Of a stretch of 64,000 nucleotides of DNA, positions 54,413 through 64,000 are shown piece by piece. The translations under genes and the position numbers were made by a program. Below the pieces are notes generated by a model, which did no database searches, was not told where the DNA came from, and was given only the letters and a program-made list of their open reading frames with translations. Origin of the DNA: Mauremys mutica (Eukaryota > Chordata > Testudines > Geoemydidae); contig NC_059075.1 in the NCBI RefSeq assembly GCF_020497125.1, forward strand, positions 27,316,003 to 27,380,002, read 5' to 3'. Positions within the stretch are counted from its first letter, which is position 1, and the number at the start of each line of letters is the position of its first letter.

Positions 54413-57175
54413 AGGCTCAGCATCCCAGTCAAGATCCATTTAAACATTTGCTCCTGGCAGCAAATTTTTCAGGAGAAAACTTTTATAATATATATTTAAA
54501 AAACGAAACTATACCAAAATATTTTAGTTGCTGACATTGTGCAGGATAATTCTCATCCTACGGCAAATAACTAATGGACAAAGTTACTTTTAGTATTAAA
54601 AGTGGCTGCCAGTGGGTAGAACAGGATTGTGGGTATGTTATGACTGACACATCTCTAATTTTAAGGTGTCCTACATAACAATCTGCTGTAACATGCCAAC
54701 ATACGGCAGCATTTTTAAGGAAGGAGAAATGTAGATTTGCAGTGACTCATCCCCTCAAGTAAGAGACCAAGAGGAGAAAAATCTCTCTGGCAAAAGTGAA
54801 AGGGCTACATACAAACTGAGATGGGCTCAAGGTACATTTCAACCTGCTTTTAAAAGTCTCAGACCTGGGTGTATATATTAAGATTAGGGCTTTCAGGTCA
54901 CACCCATTCTAAACATAGGGATCGTTTGGAAAATTCAGACACCTCAGAGCTGGAGTTTGTGTGGGCCTTTCCCCATAATGAAATTAAATAAAGATCCAGA
55001 AATGGGAACAGGGCTTGTAACCACAGGAAAACCATTTCCCACTCTTGACTAAAATGCCAGTGTATGATTCACTGGGTGAAGATTAACATGAATGATGGTT
55101 CTGAGCCAGATCATGTAATCTGAATCTTTCCTCAGTTTTGGAAAGTTTGGAAACATCACAGCTGAGATCTCTCTCTCTCTCATATTAAAGGGAAGACCCA
55201 GATAGAAAAGAAAGGAAAGTGAGAAACAGTTCACTAAGAAACTGGAGGCATTTATTCGATGCAGTGGGTCTGAGCAAAGATTCTTCTTTAGGATGCTCAA
55301 GGATTAGACTGAGGCAGAAATGCTGTACTGTGTCAAGATGCTGCATCGGGGACATGTTTTTGATCACTTTAGCAAGAAGTTATGCTATTTGCAGCCTCCC
55401 ACTGAAGTAAAACACATCAGTGTGTTGGGCTGCATTCACTTGAGGGTTATGTAGTGATAATGTGAGAAAAGCAATAGTTTGATAATCACAGCATGTCATT
55501 TGAATTACAGTTACTGCAGGTGGCAGGAATTCCCACAGCTGAAAACATGAAGAAAGGCTGTGAGAATAAGCATATGCATGAGAAAATCTGATAAGGTTAG
55601 TATGTTACATGGGAGAGCAAAGGCCTGAGGCAAAACCTTTACGTTAATCCATAGGGGATAGAAAGTTTAGAGGAAAGAGGCAGATTGTGAGTGCTCATAA
55701 CTCTGAGCCATGTAATTAGAGACCAGTTATGCCATAGAGCTGCTCTGGAATGCTAATCATAATAGTGGCAATTTGGCTTGTCAAACTGAGAGACTTTAAA
55801 AGTATTTTTCTTAATTAAAAGAATTTATTTTAATTTGTTAAACACTTGAAACTCAAATCTGTGGTTCCCGCAAATGTCTTTTTCTCCCACTCTGCACACA
55901 CACAAAGATATATGTTAACAGAGACACACATGCACACTTGTGTTATGGCAGGGCTGTTCACTAGAGCTGGGGAGAAACTGGCTATTGTGATTCATCGGGG
56001 ATCGTGCCATCAATCTCCTTTGAGGTTTTGACTCAAAGCAAAGCTCACAAATGCAGAGTTTCACCAGTTTTCAAACACAGGCTTAGTGCCAAGTCCCTTG
56101 AAGTCAACTGGAAATCTCTGTTGCCATCACTTAGGTTTTGGATCAGGCTCTAAAACCATTAAAACCTGCAAGAGCAGCAGAGATGCATGATCTGCAGAGA
56201 CGCAAAACCATAAATCAGCCCAGAGTGACATGAAACCAGGCCCCAGTTTGCTAGAATGGTTTGTGAATCTGAGAGAAACAGGGCTGAGTTCCAGGAGTAA
56301 CAAACCACCAATTCAGAGAGGTTTCACATTGTTTTGGACTGCAAAATAGAAGCTGGGCATATCTCTTCTGCTCACAAACAGGGAAAGGTCTATGATAACT
56401 CAGCCTCACTTGGCTTTTGATGCCTGCCCTCAACCGTTTCTAAATTTAGGCAAGGAGTGCTGTATATTTTCCCCCCTGTGCCTACTACAAAGAATATCAC
56501 TGAACCGTTTGTTCATCAAAGAGGTGTACATAAAGCACTGCATGGCCTTTGCAGGGACACCTGCAGAAATAATAAACTAGGTCAAATTTTGGATGTCCCA
56601 ACTTAGACAGTAAAGCAGACAACAAGGAGGAGGAAATGTATTTTATTACCAGTACATGATTTAGTTGGACAGGATATCACTCATGGGAAGCTGAGAAAGC
56701 TGTGGCAGAAAGCAGTGATGACAGGATTTCACCCAGGGAGATTTGGGGTTCAGTGCTTGATTCTTAGAGCTCACTCCTCAGTGAGAGCTTTGCTACACTA
56801 AAAATTCATATAGAGCTAGAGCAAGTTACCAGTAGTTGTCCTCTCATGTTTTTTTTCCCAGGAGGTGGAGTGGCAGCAACTTCACCTGCCATCTCCTTCC
56901 TACATGCCTGCAGAGTTTATAACAAAGGAAAACATCTGCAGGAGCTACCACGCAGGTTTGCCTCTCCATATTATGAGTGTGAGAAGGAAAAGCCTGGTCA
57001 TAATGCTGCAAATACAAACAATGACAGGAATCTTGGTAACTATACAAAGGGTTTCAAGCTGCAGTGGCTTTTTGCTTGCAGCAGTTTGATAATCCTGGTG
57101 ACTGACTTATTGTTTTGGGTTTTTTCCCCTGAGGCTTGCATAGCACTGAAAACCTAATGAGCACTTTCAGGGCTG
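54413..57175. other. Unclassified 2.8-kb stretch
   Basis: I see no recognisable gene or repeat. The overlapping frames near 56846-57157 on both strands lack domains. Confidence 0.35.
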
Positions 57176-57375
57176 TGTGTGAGACTGAGGGACTAATTCT
57201 GAACTCAGAGTGTTGTAGCTTAGGAGTAACTCCAATGAAGTCAATGGAGCTGATTCCCTTTGCAGCATATGTAGTCATTTAACACTCTGTGCCATGCTGG
57301 TATGAAATGCTACCTGAGCGAAATTTTAGCATGTTAGATCCACTTTGCACAATGATTGTGAGAATCAGGCCCAAT
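57176..57375. repeat. Palindromic MITE-like repeat
   Basis: Begins 'gactgagggactaattctga', contains 'aatgaagtcaatggagctga', and ends gtgagaatcaggcccaatg. The ends belong to the 'gcctgattctc ... gagaatcaggc' family at 7623-7732. Confidence 0.5.
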
Positions 57376-58276
57376 GAAGCTACCCTGTGGTAAAACTACC
57401 AGAAAAGCAGAAGCAGGCCATGGCGCTAAAGTCCTTAAGCTTGTTCACTAGACACTTGCTGACAAGCAGCCCACTCACTGTTGTTGTTAGTTCAACTTCA
57501 GTTAGGAGGGAAATGTCCTTATTTTAAAAATGAAGGTTTTCTTTAAGGCATGGTGTACATAAAACTTTGATGTCTGTGTTTCCATGGCCACTGCATTTAT
57601 TAAATATTTAAGAACTTTGCCTGTCTCCAAGTTGCTCCACCATACTCTGCAGAACAGATACACACTGGGCTCTTCCATGCATGCTGAACTGTTATTTCTT
57701 GCTCTTGTTCTCCTTGCTCTAAAATGAAAGGGGGGAGTATAGTTTTTTTTTCCCTCTGTGGATGGAAATAAATAATAATAATGACAATACCTTGCTCTTA
57801 TATAGTGCTTTTCATGGATAGATCTCAAAGTCCATGTGTCAGTTCAACCACATGTTCCCTGGACTCAGTACACTTTGCTGTTTACTGACAGACAAGATTC
57901 AATTCATGTATTTTTTTTTTAAGCTTAAATTAAATCTCATATTTGTCACCATCTCCTTTAATACTCATGTAAGAAAATAATGTGTATGATCAACAATTCT
58001 CTTTATCTTTAATAAATAAATAAACTAAGAGTGAAATGCAATGCTGTGCTAAAGGCCTGCACCACTTATGTTCAATTTAAGACCTTGAAGTAGGGCTAAA
58101 AAACCTATGGCTTATAGAAATTTACTGGGGTTCTATAGAAATTAACTCTGAAAATTGATAACATTTAGTAGAATATGATAAACTTTCTATATTTTTTAAA
58201 ACTATTCCATAGAAGAGAGAGTTTTCCATTACATTTTATCAGATCATTCAAAAAAAAAATCACTAAAAGGTTATTC
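57376..58276. other. Unclassified, with an ancient-repeat trace at 57770-57835
   Basis: 57770-57835 (aataataataatgacaatac, 'cttgctcttatatagtgctt') is a MIR/L2-type segment. No gene is seen in the rest. Confidence 0.4.
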
Positions 58277-58325
58277 ATAGAATTTAAGTCCAGAAGGGAC
58301 TACTGTATTATGATAATCTAGTCTC
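58277..58325 (+). mobile_element. CR1 or CR1-tailed SINE fragment
   Basis: The phrase catagaatttaagtccagaa followed by 'gggactactgtattatgat' and 'aatctagtctctga' is a classical CR1-type tail fragment. Confidence 0.5.
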
Positions 58326-58341
58326 TGATGGATAACGCAGG

Positions 58342-59055
58342 TGTAACGATGCGAGACTCACCCCTGCAGCACCTCCTGCTGGTCTCTCAGGGAATTAGCT
58401 TCCAGCCTCCGAAGCGCCCTCTGTCGGCTGGTGTCTCGCTACCGCTGGGCCCCCATGTCCCTCCTGGACCCCGGTGCCCCTTTCCACTGGGGTGCTGCCC
58501 CCTGGCAGTAATCCCACAGTCTCTGGGTCTCCCCCCTTCCAGGGGAACCCCCACCTTGCCTCAGTATATGGCTACTGCCCAGTCCCCATCTAGCCCCCGT
58601 TCACTGGGGCAGACTGCAAGTGTACACAGCATTCATCACTGGCAAAGGGGGGGTTGGACCTGCTGCCTTTGCCTACCCCAGGCTACCCCTCTGTAGCCCC
58701 AGTGCCTGTCCTGGCTTTTATCAAGGCCTGCAGCCTGAGGGTTCTCCAGGCTGGAGCTCCCCAGCTCCTTTAGCCTTTTCCCAGCCCTGCTCCACTCTCG
58801 GTACCTTCCTCAGCTTCTAGGCAGCCAGGCCCTTCTCCCTCAGAAGCTAGAGGGAGAGTCCTGTTTAGCGCCTGGCTTTCCTGGCCTTTATAAGGCCAGC
58901 TACGGTCTGATTGGGGCCTGGCCCCAGCTGTGGCTGTTTCCCCAATCAGCCGAGGCTTGCTGCTCTCCCTAGCAGCAGCCCTCACACAGCCTCAGCCCTG
59001 TCCCAGGGCTGATTTCAAGCCCTTCAGGGCAGGAGCAGGTGACCACTCCGCTACA
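58342..59055 (-). mobile_element. Solo LTR, family A, minus orientation
   Basis: This 714-bp block is TG...CA on either strand, flanked by the 5-bp direct repeat gcagg at 58337-58341 and 59056-59060. On the minus strand it starts tgtagcggagtggtcacctg and has a TATA-like ccttataaaggcc at the place matching the box in 24145-24846. It ends 'gcaggggtgagtctcgcatc' then gttaca. No internal genes remain. The two family A LTRs are inverted relative to each other, about 34 kb apart. Confidence 0.85.
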
Positions 59056-59168
59056 GCAGGCCACCAAATTTAGCCAGGAAAGCTTTGTCATTTAAATTTT
59101 AAAGGACAATTCCATAAGGAAGAGACTTGCACAGCGTGGGGAAGGAAGGAATTTTTAAAACGTACACT

Positions 59169-59773
59169 CAGAGGTGAAAGTAAGCTGGTACTGTATGGCA
59201 AGAGCCCTACACAGCCAACCTACCAGCAGGGGGCAGCTTCCACAGGCCGACAATTTAAAAAGGTCCTGGGCTCCCGGCAGCAACTGGAGCCCCTGGCCAT
59301 TTAAATCGCTGCCCGAGCTCCACTGCTGGAGCCCTGGGGTAATGGTGGTGGCAGGGGCTGGGAGCCCCAGGACTCCGACAATGTTTTAAAGAGCCCGGAG
59401 CTCCTGGAAGCAGGCCTCTGGCGGCAATTTAAAGGGCCAGGGCCAGGGCTCTGTCCACTGCCAGGAGACCAGGGCCCTTTTAAATTGCTGGCCTGGGGAA
59501 GCTGCACCCTGGGGTAGCAGCAGTGGCCAGGAGCCCTGGGACTCCGGTGGCAATTTAAAGGGCATGGGGCTCCCAGCTGCTGCTACCACAGCCAGAGCCC
59601 CAGGCCCTTAAAATCGCTGCCAGAGCCCCAGGGTAGCAGTGGTGGCCAGGAGCCCTCGGGCTCTGGCAGCGATTTTAAGGGCCCGGGATTTACAGGCCTC
59701 GCCCCTTCTGCCCAAGGGCTCCCCCACACACACCTTGCTCAGAACTATGGCCCTTAAATTACTTTCACCCCTG
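59169..59773. mobile_element. hAT-type element with repetitive core
   Basis: 605 bp from cagaggtgaaagtaa to ttactttcacccctg, an inverted terminal repeat of about 15 bp with one mismatch. TSDs are cgtacact (59161-59168) and ggtacact (59774-59781), one mismatch. The core contains several direct and inverted copies of a phrase like ggcagcaatttaaagggccc, alternating with agccccagg-type GC blocks. No transposase; open frames inside are compositional. Confidence 0.88.
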
Positions 59774-59781
59774 GGTACACT

Positions 59782-60864
59782 ATGTCCAAAAGTATATCTG
59801 TGCTGAATACCTCCCCCAGCCTACTTAGAGAAGCATGAAGACTGTGTTTCTGATTCAATTTTCATTTTAGTTTTGTGGTGGCATGCTGAGGTAAAGTGTG
59901 ATTCAGACCAAAAGGTAGATGAGATGTAGATCATTTTGCTTTTATAACTTAGAAAGAAAACAGAAACATAATTCAATGATGACATGCTCTAACGATTAGT
60001 GGATAGTACATAATGAAGCATTCCATTGGAGACCTCTCTGCTCTGCACTGAATTCTAATGATATCTCAAGGCTAAAAATTACTTTATGGAGGAGTCATAA
60101 TTGATGATATAGACAAAGGAGAATATTTGATTTCTGTAATATTAAGGGTGATCACTAAATCCACAAAAGACTGGAAGGAAAAGAGAAAGAAAAGCCTTCA
60201 GTATTATGACGTATCCCTCAAAGAATTATTCATAAGGAAGACAATTTGTATCATTCATAATAGATAGAAGTCTTTGCAACTATAAGCCAATATACTTTTC
60301 AAATATGAGAAATGGTCTGATGAGTGGAGGATATTAACAGTATCCAAAACAACAACAATAGTTGAAGGCAGATTGTATAGGAGGCAAGGGAAAAATACCC
60401 AAAGTAGAAGGAAGGATAACCCTTAAAATATAGGCACTAACTGGATTGACTTCCTGGAGCAAGAGAAGAATGGGACATGAAGCACACTAGGGTTCAGAAG
60501 TTTGGGACATTTGGTAAACAAGGATCCTTCTCTGTTCAAGTCAATAGAACTCTTTCAACTTACTTCAGTAGGAGCAGGATTACAATTCAATGGTGAAACT
60601 CACATGGCCTCTGATTCACTGAAGTCCAAGTTAAATACTGATATGAGCAGTTAATGGGACTTAAATGATGGCCATTACTTGTGCTGGCCCTCTGCACAGC
60701 AGTGAATTTCTCCCTAAGTGACCAGTGAAAACTTACATATTGCCGTTGTGTTGTGAGCTCCTCCACCATGCATTGGTTGCCAATTCAATGTTTGTTAAAT
60801 TTGGGCTTAAGTACAATATTAATGATGAGCTTTTAAAAACACCATCACAATAGCTATAAATAAT
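59782..60864. other. Unclassified non-coding stretch
   Basis: 60520-60580 has a trace of the 'agtcaatagaactc...ttcagtaggagcaggatt' palindromic repeat. No gene. Confidence 0.35.
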
Positions 60865-61175
60865 TAGCGCTGGTTGGAAATTTTCTGATAAAACAGTTTC
60901 ATGGAAAAATTGATGGCTTGTTGAACTTGAATGTCTTGTAAAAACATGGCTAATATCAAGAATGTGAATTTCAGCCAGCAGTTCCAGTCCCGGCCAGCAT
61001 GTTTTGTTTCTGAATCACCATATGTCCATGGTTTTGAAACAATTTTTTCTGTTTAGATTTCTGGTTTGCGAAACATTTCAAAACATTTGGGTTTTGTTCT
61101 AATTCAGAACTAAACTAAATTCTGAAAACTCAAAATTTCTCCCAAATAAAAATTCCTGAGTTTTAACCAGCTCTA
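60865..61175. mobile_element. AT-rich MITE-like element
   Basis: The left end 'tagcgctggttggaaatttt' pairs with the right end 'cctgagttttaaccagctct'. The interior is A/T-rich with repeated aaacatttcaaaacatttgg. Same style as 32055-32750. TSD is not clear. Confidence 0.55.
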
Positions 61176-62250
61176 TAAACAGTGTGCATGGAAAAAGACC
61201 ACGAGTAACTAAAAAGCTGCTTCTCTAGCTAGAGAAAGGGTATCACTAGAGGGCATAAAAATGTAGATCTCTGAGAAGTTACTGTCGATAAGAAAAATGT
61301 AATTCGAATCAATTGGACGTTTTGATATGATTAAGGAATAACAAATTAAGAAGATGCAAAAATAGGAAAATTCAGTCAGCATTAATTTAGATCAAAGGAA
61401 AATTAAGATGATGTCAATTGACAGAAGAATCCAGTTGATGAACATGGCAGAAAATAGTATGAAAACTAAGGCAGCCTCTTGCAGTCCTTTTCCCAGATTG
61501 TTCTAATTAAGTGAGCCATCCACTGTTTACACAATTCACTTGAAATTACTGGGGAAGTTATTGCTTCAGCTCATTTGCAGTGCAGGTTACTCCATCTCCA
61601 GCCTTTGATTGGGAATTGGTTTGGTATAATATAATGCCTATATTCAGCCAGGACTGTAAAGTTGTTTACTGATAAGTCCTTTCTCTGCCTGAGAAGTGAG
61701 AAATAATGTTTGCTTAGGAAGGGCTCAGATACCCTCTTGCTTTCTGCTTTGTATTAGTTACCCCATGCAAAGTCATTATGTTGCAATGAGAATTAAACAT
61801 TCCTTTGTTAACTGAACATCTGTGCACTATTCTTTGGACTATCTAACAGAACTGGTGTTTTATAAACAGGGATGTTTTCAGGAATGGAAAGTAGGCAAGT
61901 TGGCTCAAGCTGCAAGGGAATACATATAGCAGGAATGGCACTGGGAGAGTGTCAGCTTTGGGGCTATTCACTCCATGATGGAAGCAAGGCAGATGTGCAA
62001 AAATCACAGTGAGTTCATGTGCACGTTTTCTTTGGTCCTTGTGTGTTTGCAGCCCCTGTATTTCACTTGGAGTTCCTGGGTTCAAATGAGCCCCAAACTC
62101 AACATACAACCCAGTCAATGCTGCCAACCTTCACCTGGTTTTGTGGGCTTTTTTAAAAAAAATATAAACTTGTCAAGGTTTTGGTGTAAAATATGTTGAT
62201 TTGATCAGCTCATGTTCATTGGACAAACCTTTTCTGAGTTTCAAGTTAAT
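61176..62250. other. Unclassified non-coding stretch
   Basis: No gene or named repeat is supported. Confidence 0.35.
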
Positions 62251-62428
62251 TGAATATCAGAGTTGGAAGGGACCTCAGGAGGTCATCTAGTCCAACCTCC
62301 TGCTCAGAGCAGGACCAATCCCCAGACAGATTTTTGCCCCAGATCCCTAAATTGCCCTCTCAAGGATTGAATTCACAACACTGGGTTTAGCAGGCTAATG
62401 CTCAAACCACTGAGACATCCATCCTCCC
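62251..62428 (-). mobile_element. tRNA-derived SINE with CR1-like tail, antisense
   Basis: On the minus strand: head gatgtctcagtggtttgagc, 'attagcctgctaaacccag', box B-like tgttgtgaattcaatcct, body 'tttagggatctggggcaaaa', and the tail 'ggttggactagatgacctcc' with 'tgaggtcccttccaactct', which is a classical CR1 3' end. It is homologous to the copy at 35041-35206. Confidence 0.85.
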
Positions 62429-63124
62429 AACATTAAACTAAGCAAGTTTCATGTGGTTTGGCCAACCTAACAGCGCAAAGTGCTGTTCCCAGATCTTACT
62501 AGAATTACATGCATATTTGCACAGAGAAGTGGTAGCTATTCCTGCTTTCAGCAGTTTCCTTACTTTGACCCTCCCATCTTCCTTGAGAGTTTGCTCTTAG
62601 ACATAAAGAAACCACAGTACCATCTTCTGGCAGCCTCCAATATATTGGATTCAAACAACACTACCAAATGGTTTATTTAACATAGACGCTATCATTTTCT
62701 TCCAAAATCTATTAACTTCTTGCATCTGATTATAAGAAAAATGTCCAAGCTAATCAAAGAAATTCCAGGAGGCTTCTGCATTTGTCACCCTAAAGAAAAG
62801 CAAATGCCAGGAAGATAACCCCTCCTTACCCATAAAACCACGTTTATTACCCCAACAGTGTTACAGAAACTCAGGAAAGCTGCATTTTAAACTTTACCTT
62901 GCTTTAACTTTACACTGTTTTCTTTTGTGCTATGTTTAAAAGATGTATTGTTATTAAAATGGGTGTTTTGTACAAAATATTTAATTGCTATAACAAAAAG
63001 GTTGTAACTCTAAGGAGCTTGGGTCAACAGACAACCCAAAAAATGTCTTATCTAGAACAGGCACCTCCCTCTTACATAAGATATGTCTGGTACAAATGTA
63101 ACCCTAATGTTAGGAATACAGAGC
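62429..63124. other. Unclassified non-coding stretch
   Basis: No supported gene or repeat. Confidence 0.35.
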
Positions 63125-63975
63125 ATGCAAAACCTTGCAGCTGGTTCTTTGTTAGGGGTTCTGTCGGGGGGCGGCAATCGAGGTAAAGTTGGGGGTGAAG
63201 TGGCAGTAGTAGCCCACCAGCCCCAGCAATTGTCTCACTTGTTTCTTTGTGGTCAGGGCAGTGTGTTCTTGAATGGCCTGAATGCACCTTCCCCTTTCCC
63301 AGGATGTACCCCAAGTAGGTGGTCTCCTGGTAGCTGATTCAGCACTTCTTGCGGTTGGCCGTCAGTCCCATGGCTAAGGGAGTTCATAGAATGGCTCCTC
63401 CCAGTGATGGCGGTAGATCACAATGTCATCCAGGTAGGCGGTGGCGTACACCAGGTGTGACTGGAGTAGGCAATCCATCAGCCACTGGAAGGTCGCGGGG
63501 GGCCCCATGAGTCCAAAATGCATGTGGTAAACTGGTAGAGCTGCTGTGTGTAGCAAAGGCCATCTTCTCCTTCAAGCTTAGGTCCAGCAGGATCTGCCAG
63601 TACCCCTTCATCAAGTCCAGGGTGGTAATATAGCGTGCTTCCCCTAAACAGTTGAGTAGTTCATCTACCCAGGGTATTGGGTACACGTCGAACTTAGAAA
63701 TGGTGTTAACTCTCCAGAAATCAATACAGAATTGCTGGGTCCCATCGGGCTTAGAGACCAGCACAATGCAGCTGTGCCATTCTTTGTGACCATTCTATGA
63801 CCCCTAGCACCAGCATCGGGTGCACTACTTGCTCCACCACCTCCTGCAGGTGGTGTGGGAGGGGTGGGGTTTTTCCCAAACTACCTCTCCCAGGGGGGTC
63901 CAGATGACATGCTGGGCCAGCAGGATCTGTCCTGGTATCGCTGTGAATGTCCGGGGGAAGGCCTCCAAAAGACAT
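63125..63975 (-). pseudogene. Gypsy pol reverse transcriptase, frameshifted
   Basis: The enzyme would copy the element's RNA into DNA in cytoplasmic particles. In order on the minus strand: HHLQEVVEQVVHPMLVLGVI (finger region), VSKPDGTQQFCIDFWRVNTI, ITTLDLMKGYWQI with the first catalytic Asp (codon at 63615-63617), FGLMGPPATFQWLMD, and AYLDDIVIY with the two catalytic Asp codons at 63425-63430. Then QLLGLVGYYCHFTPNF (63235-63190) marks the junction to RNase H. These blocks lie in different frames with stops between them, so the gene is dead although the catalytic residues survive. Confidence 0.88.
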
Positions 63976-64000
63976 CTTGCTTGTTTTTGCTGCTCAGGGG
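63125..64000 (-). mobile_element. Gypsy-type LTR retrotransposon, pol fragment
   Basis: The minus strand carries a reverse transcriptase region followed by the start of the RNase H connection, and continues past the window edge. No LTR of this copy is visible. The homology fades near 63125, where the pol gene stops within the sequence after the reverse transcriptase, so the copy is internally truncated at that end. Confidence 0.88.

Noticed and set aside
51000..59870. Similar phrases 'aagtatatctactgaatac' (51075) and 'aagtatatctgtgctgaatac' (59787)
   Set aside because: Matches are short and surrounding sequence does not align in the same order, so common origin is not supported.
1..64000. 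Search for CRISPR arrays, bacterial-type operons, rRNA genes and phage features
   Set aside because: None is present; repeat types, base composition and broken LINE/DNA-transposon genes show vertebrate nuclear DNA.

Overview
The window looks like repeat-rich vertebrate nuclear DNA, most likely from a cryptodiran turtle. I recognise no host protein-coding gene, rRNA, CRISPR array or operon. The assignment rests on repeat families I know from turtles: tRNA-related SINEs of the tortoise Pol III (Cry) type at 927-1051, 15866-15994, 37623-37754 and elsewhere, chicken-repeat-1 (CR1) LINEs of several subfamilies, hAT and PIF/Harbinger DNA transposons, a Penelope-like element and LTR retrotransposons. 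No search was run; family names come from recognition, while boundaries, target-site duplications (TSDs) and motifs were read from the sequence.

Layout. 1-12.5 kb holds a short hAT element, a SINE with a 13-bp TSD, a 2.1-kb decayed CR1, CR1 tails and many small palindromic elements. 12.5-17.8 kb is a nested cluster: the end of a Penelope-like element, then a CR1 copy split by a 3.4-kb Harbinger element. The Harbinger carries a broken DDE transposase on + and a broken Myb/SANT-like partner gene on -, and is itself interrupted by a SINE joined to Penelope-like 3' sequence. 17.8-32 kb is mostly unclassified DNA with a tRNA-like repeat, MITEs, a solo LTR (24145-24846), an antisense CR1 tail and an LTR-like block (27762-28824). 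32.8-35 kb has a 48-bp-arm hairpin followed by a young CR1 that contains a hAT element that contains a second hAT element, each with its own 8-bp TSD. 35-43 kb has SINEs, a long-TIR MITE, a hAT copy and an antisense CR1 tail split by an unidentified 618-bp GC-rich insert. 43-53.5 kb has a 2.2-kb CR1, two LTR-like blocks, a hAT element with perfect TSD, a 488-bp CR1 segment about 98% identical to the CR1 6.26 kb away, and another hAT copy. 53.5-64 kb has MITEs, a second solo LTR of the 24-kb family in opposite orientation, a hAT element with repetitive core, a SINE, and an antisense Gypsy-type pol fragment running off the window end.

The coding relics (CR1, Gypsy and Penelope-like proteins, Harbinger transposase and Myb-like protein) are all mobile-element genes broken by stops or frameshifts. 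The biological interest lies in insertion order, shared element ends and possible local sequence exchange. I found no convincing new functional system.
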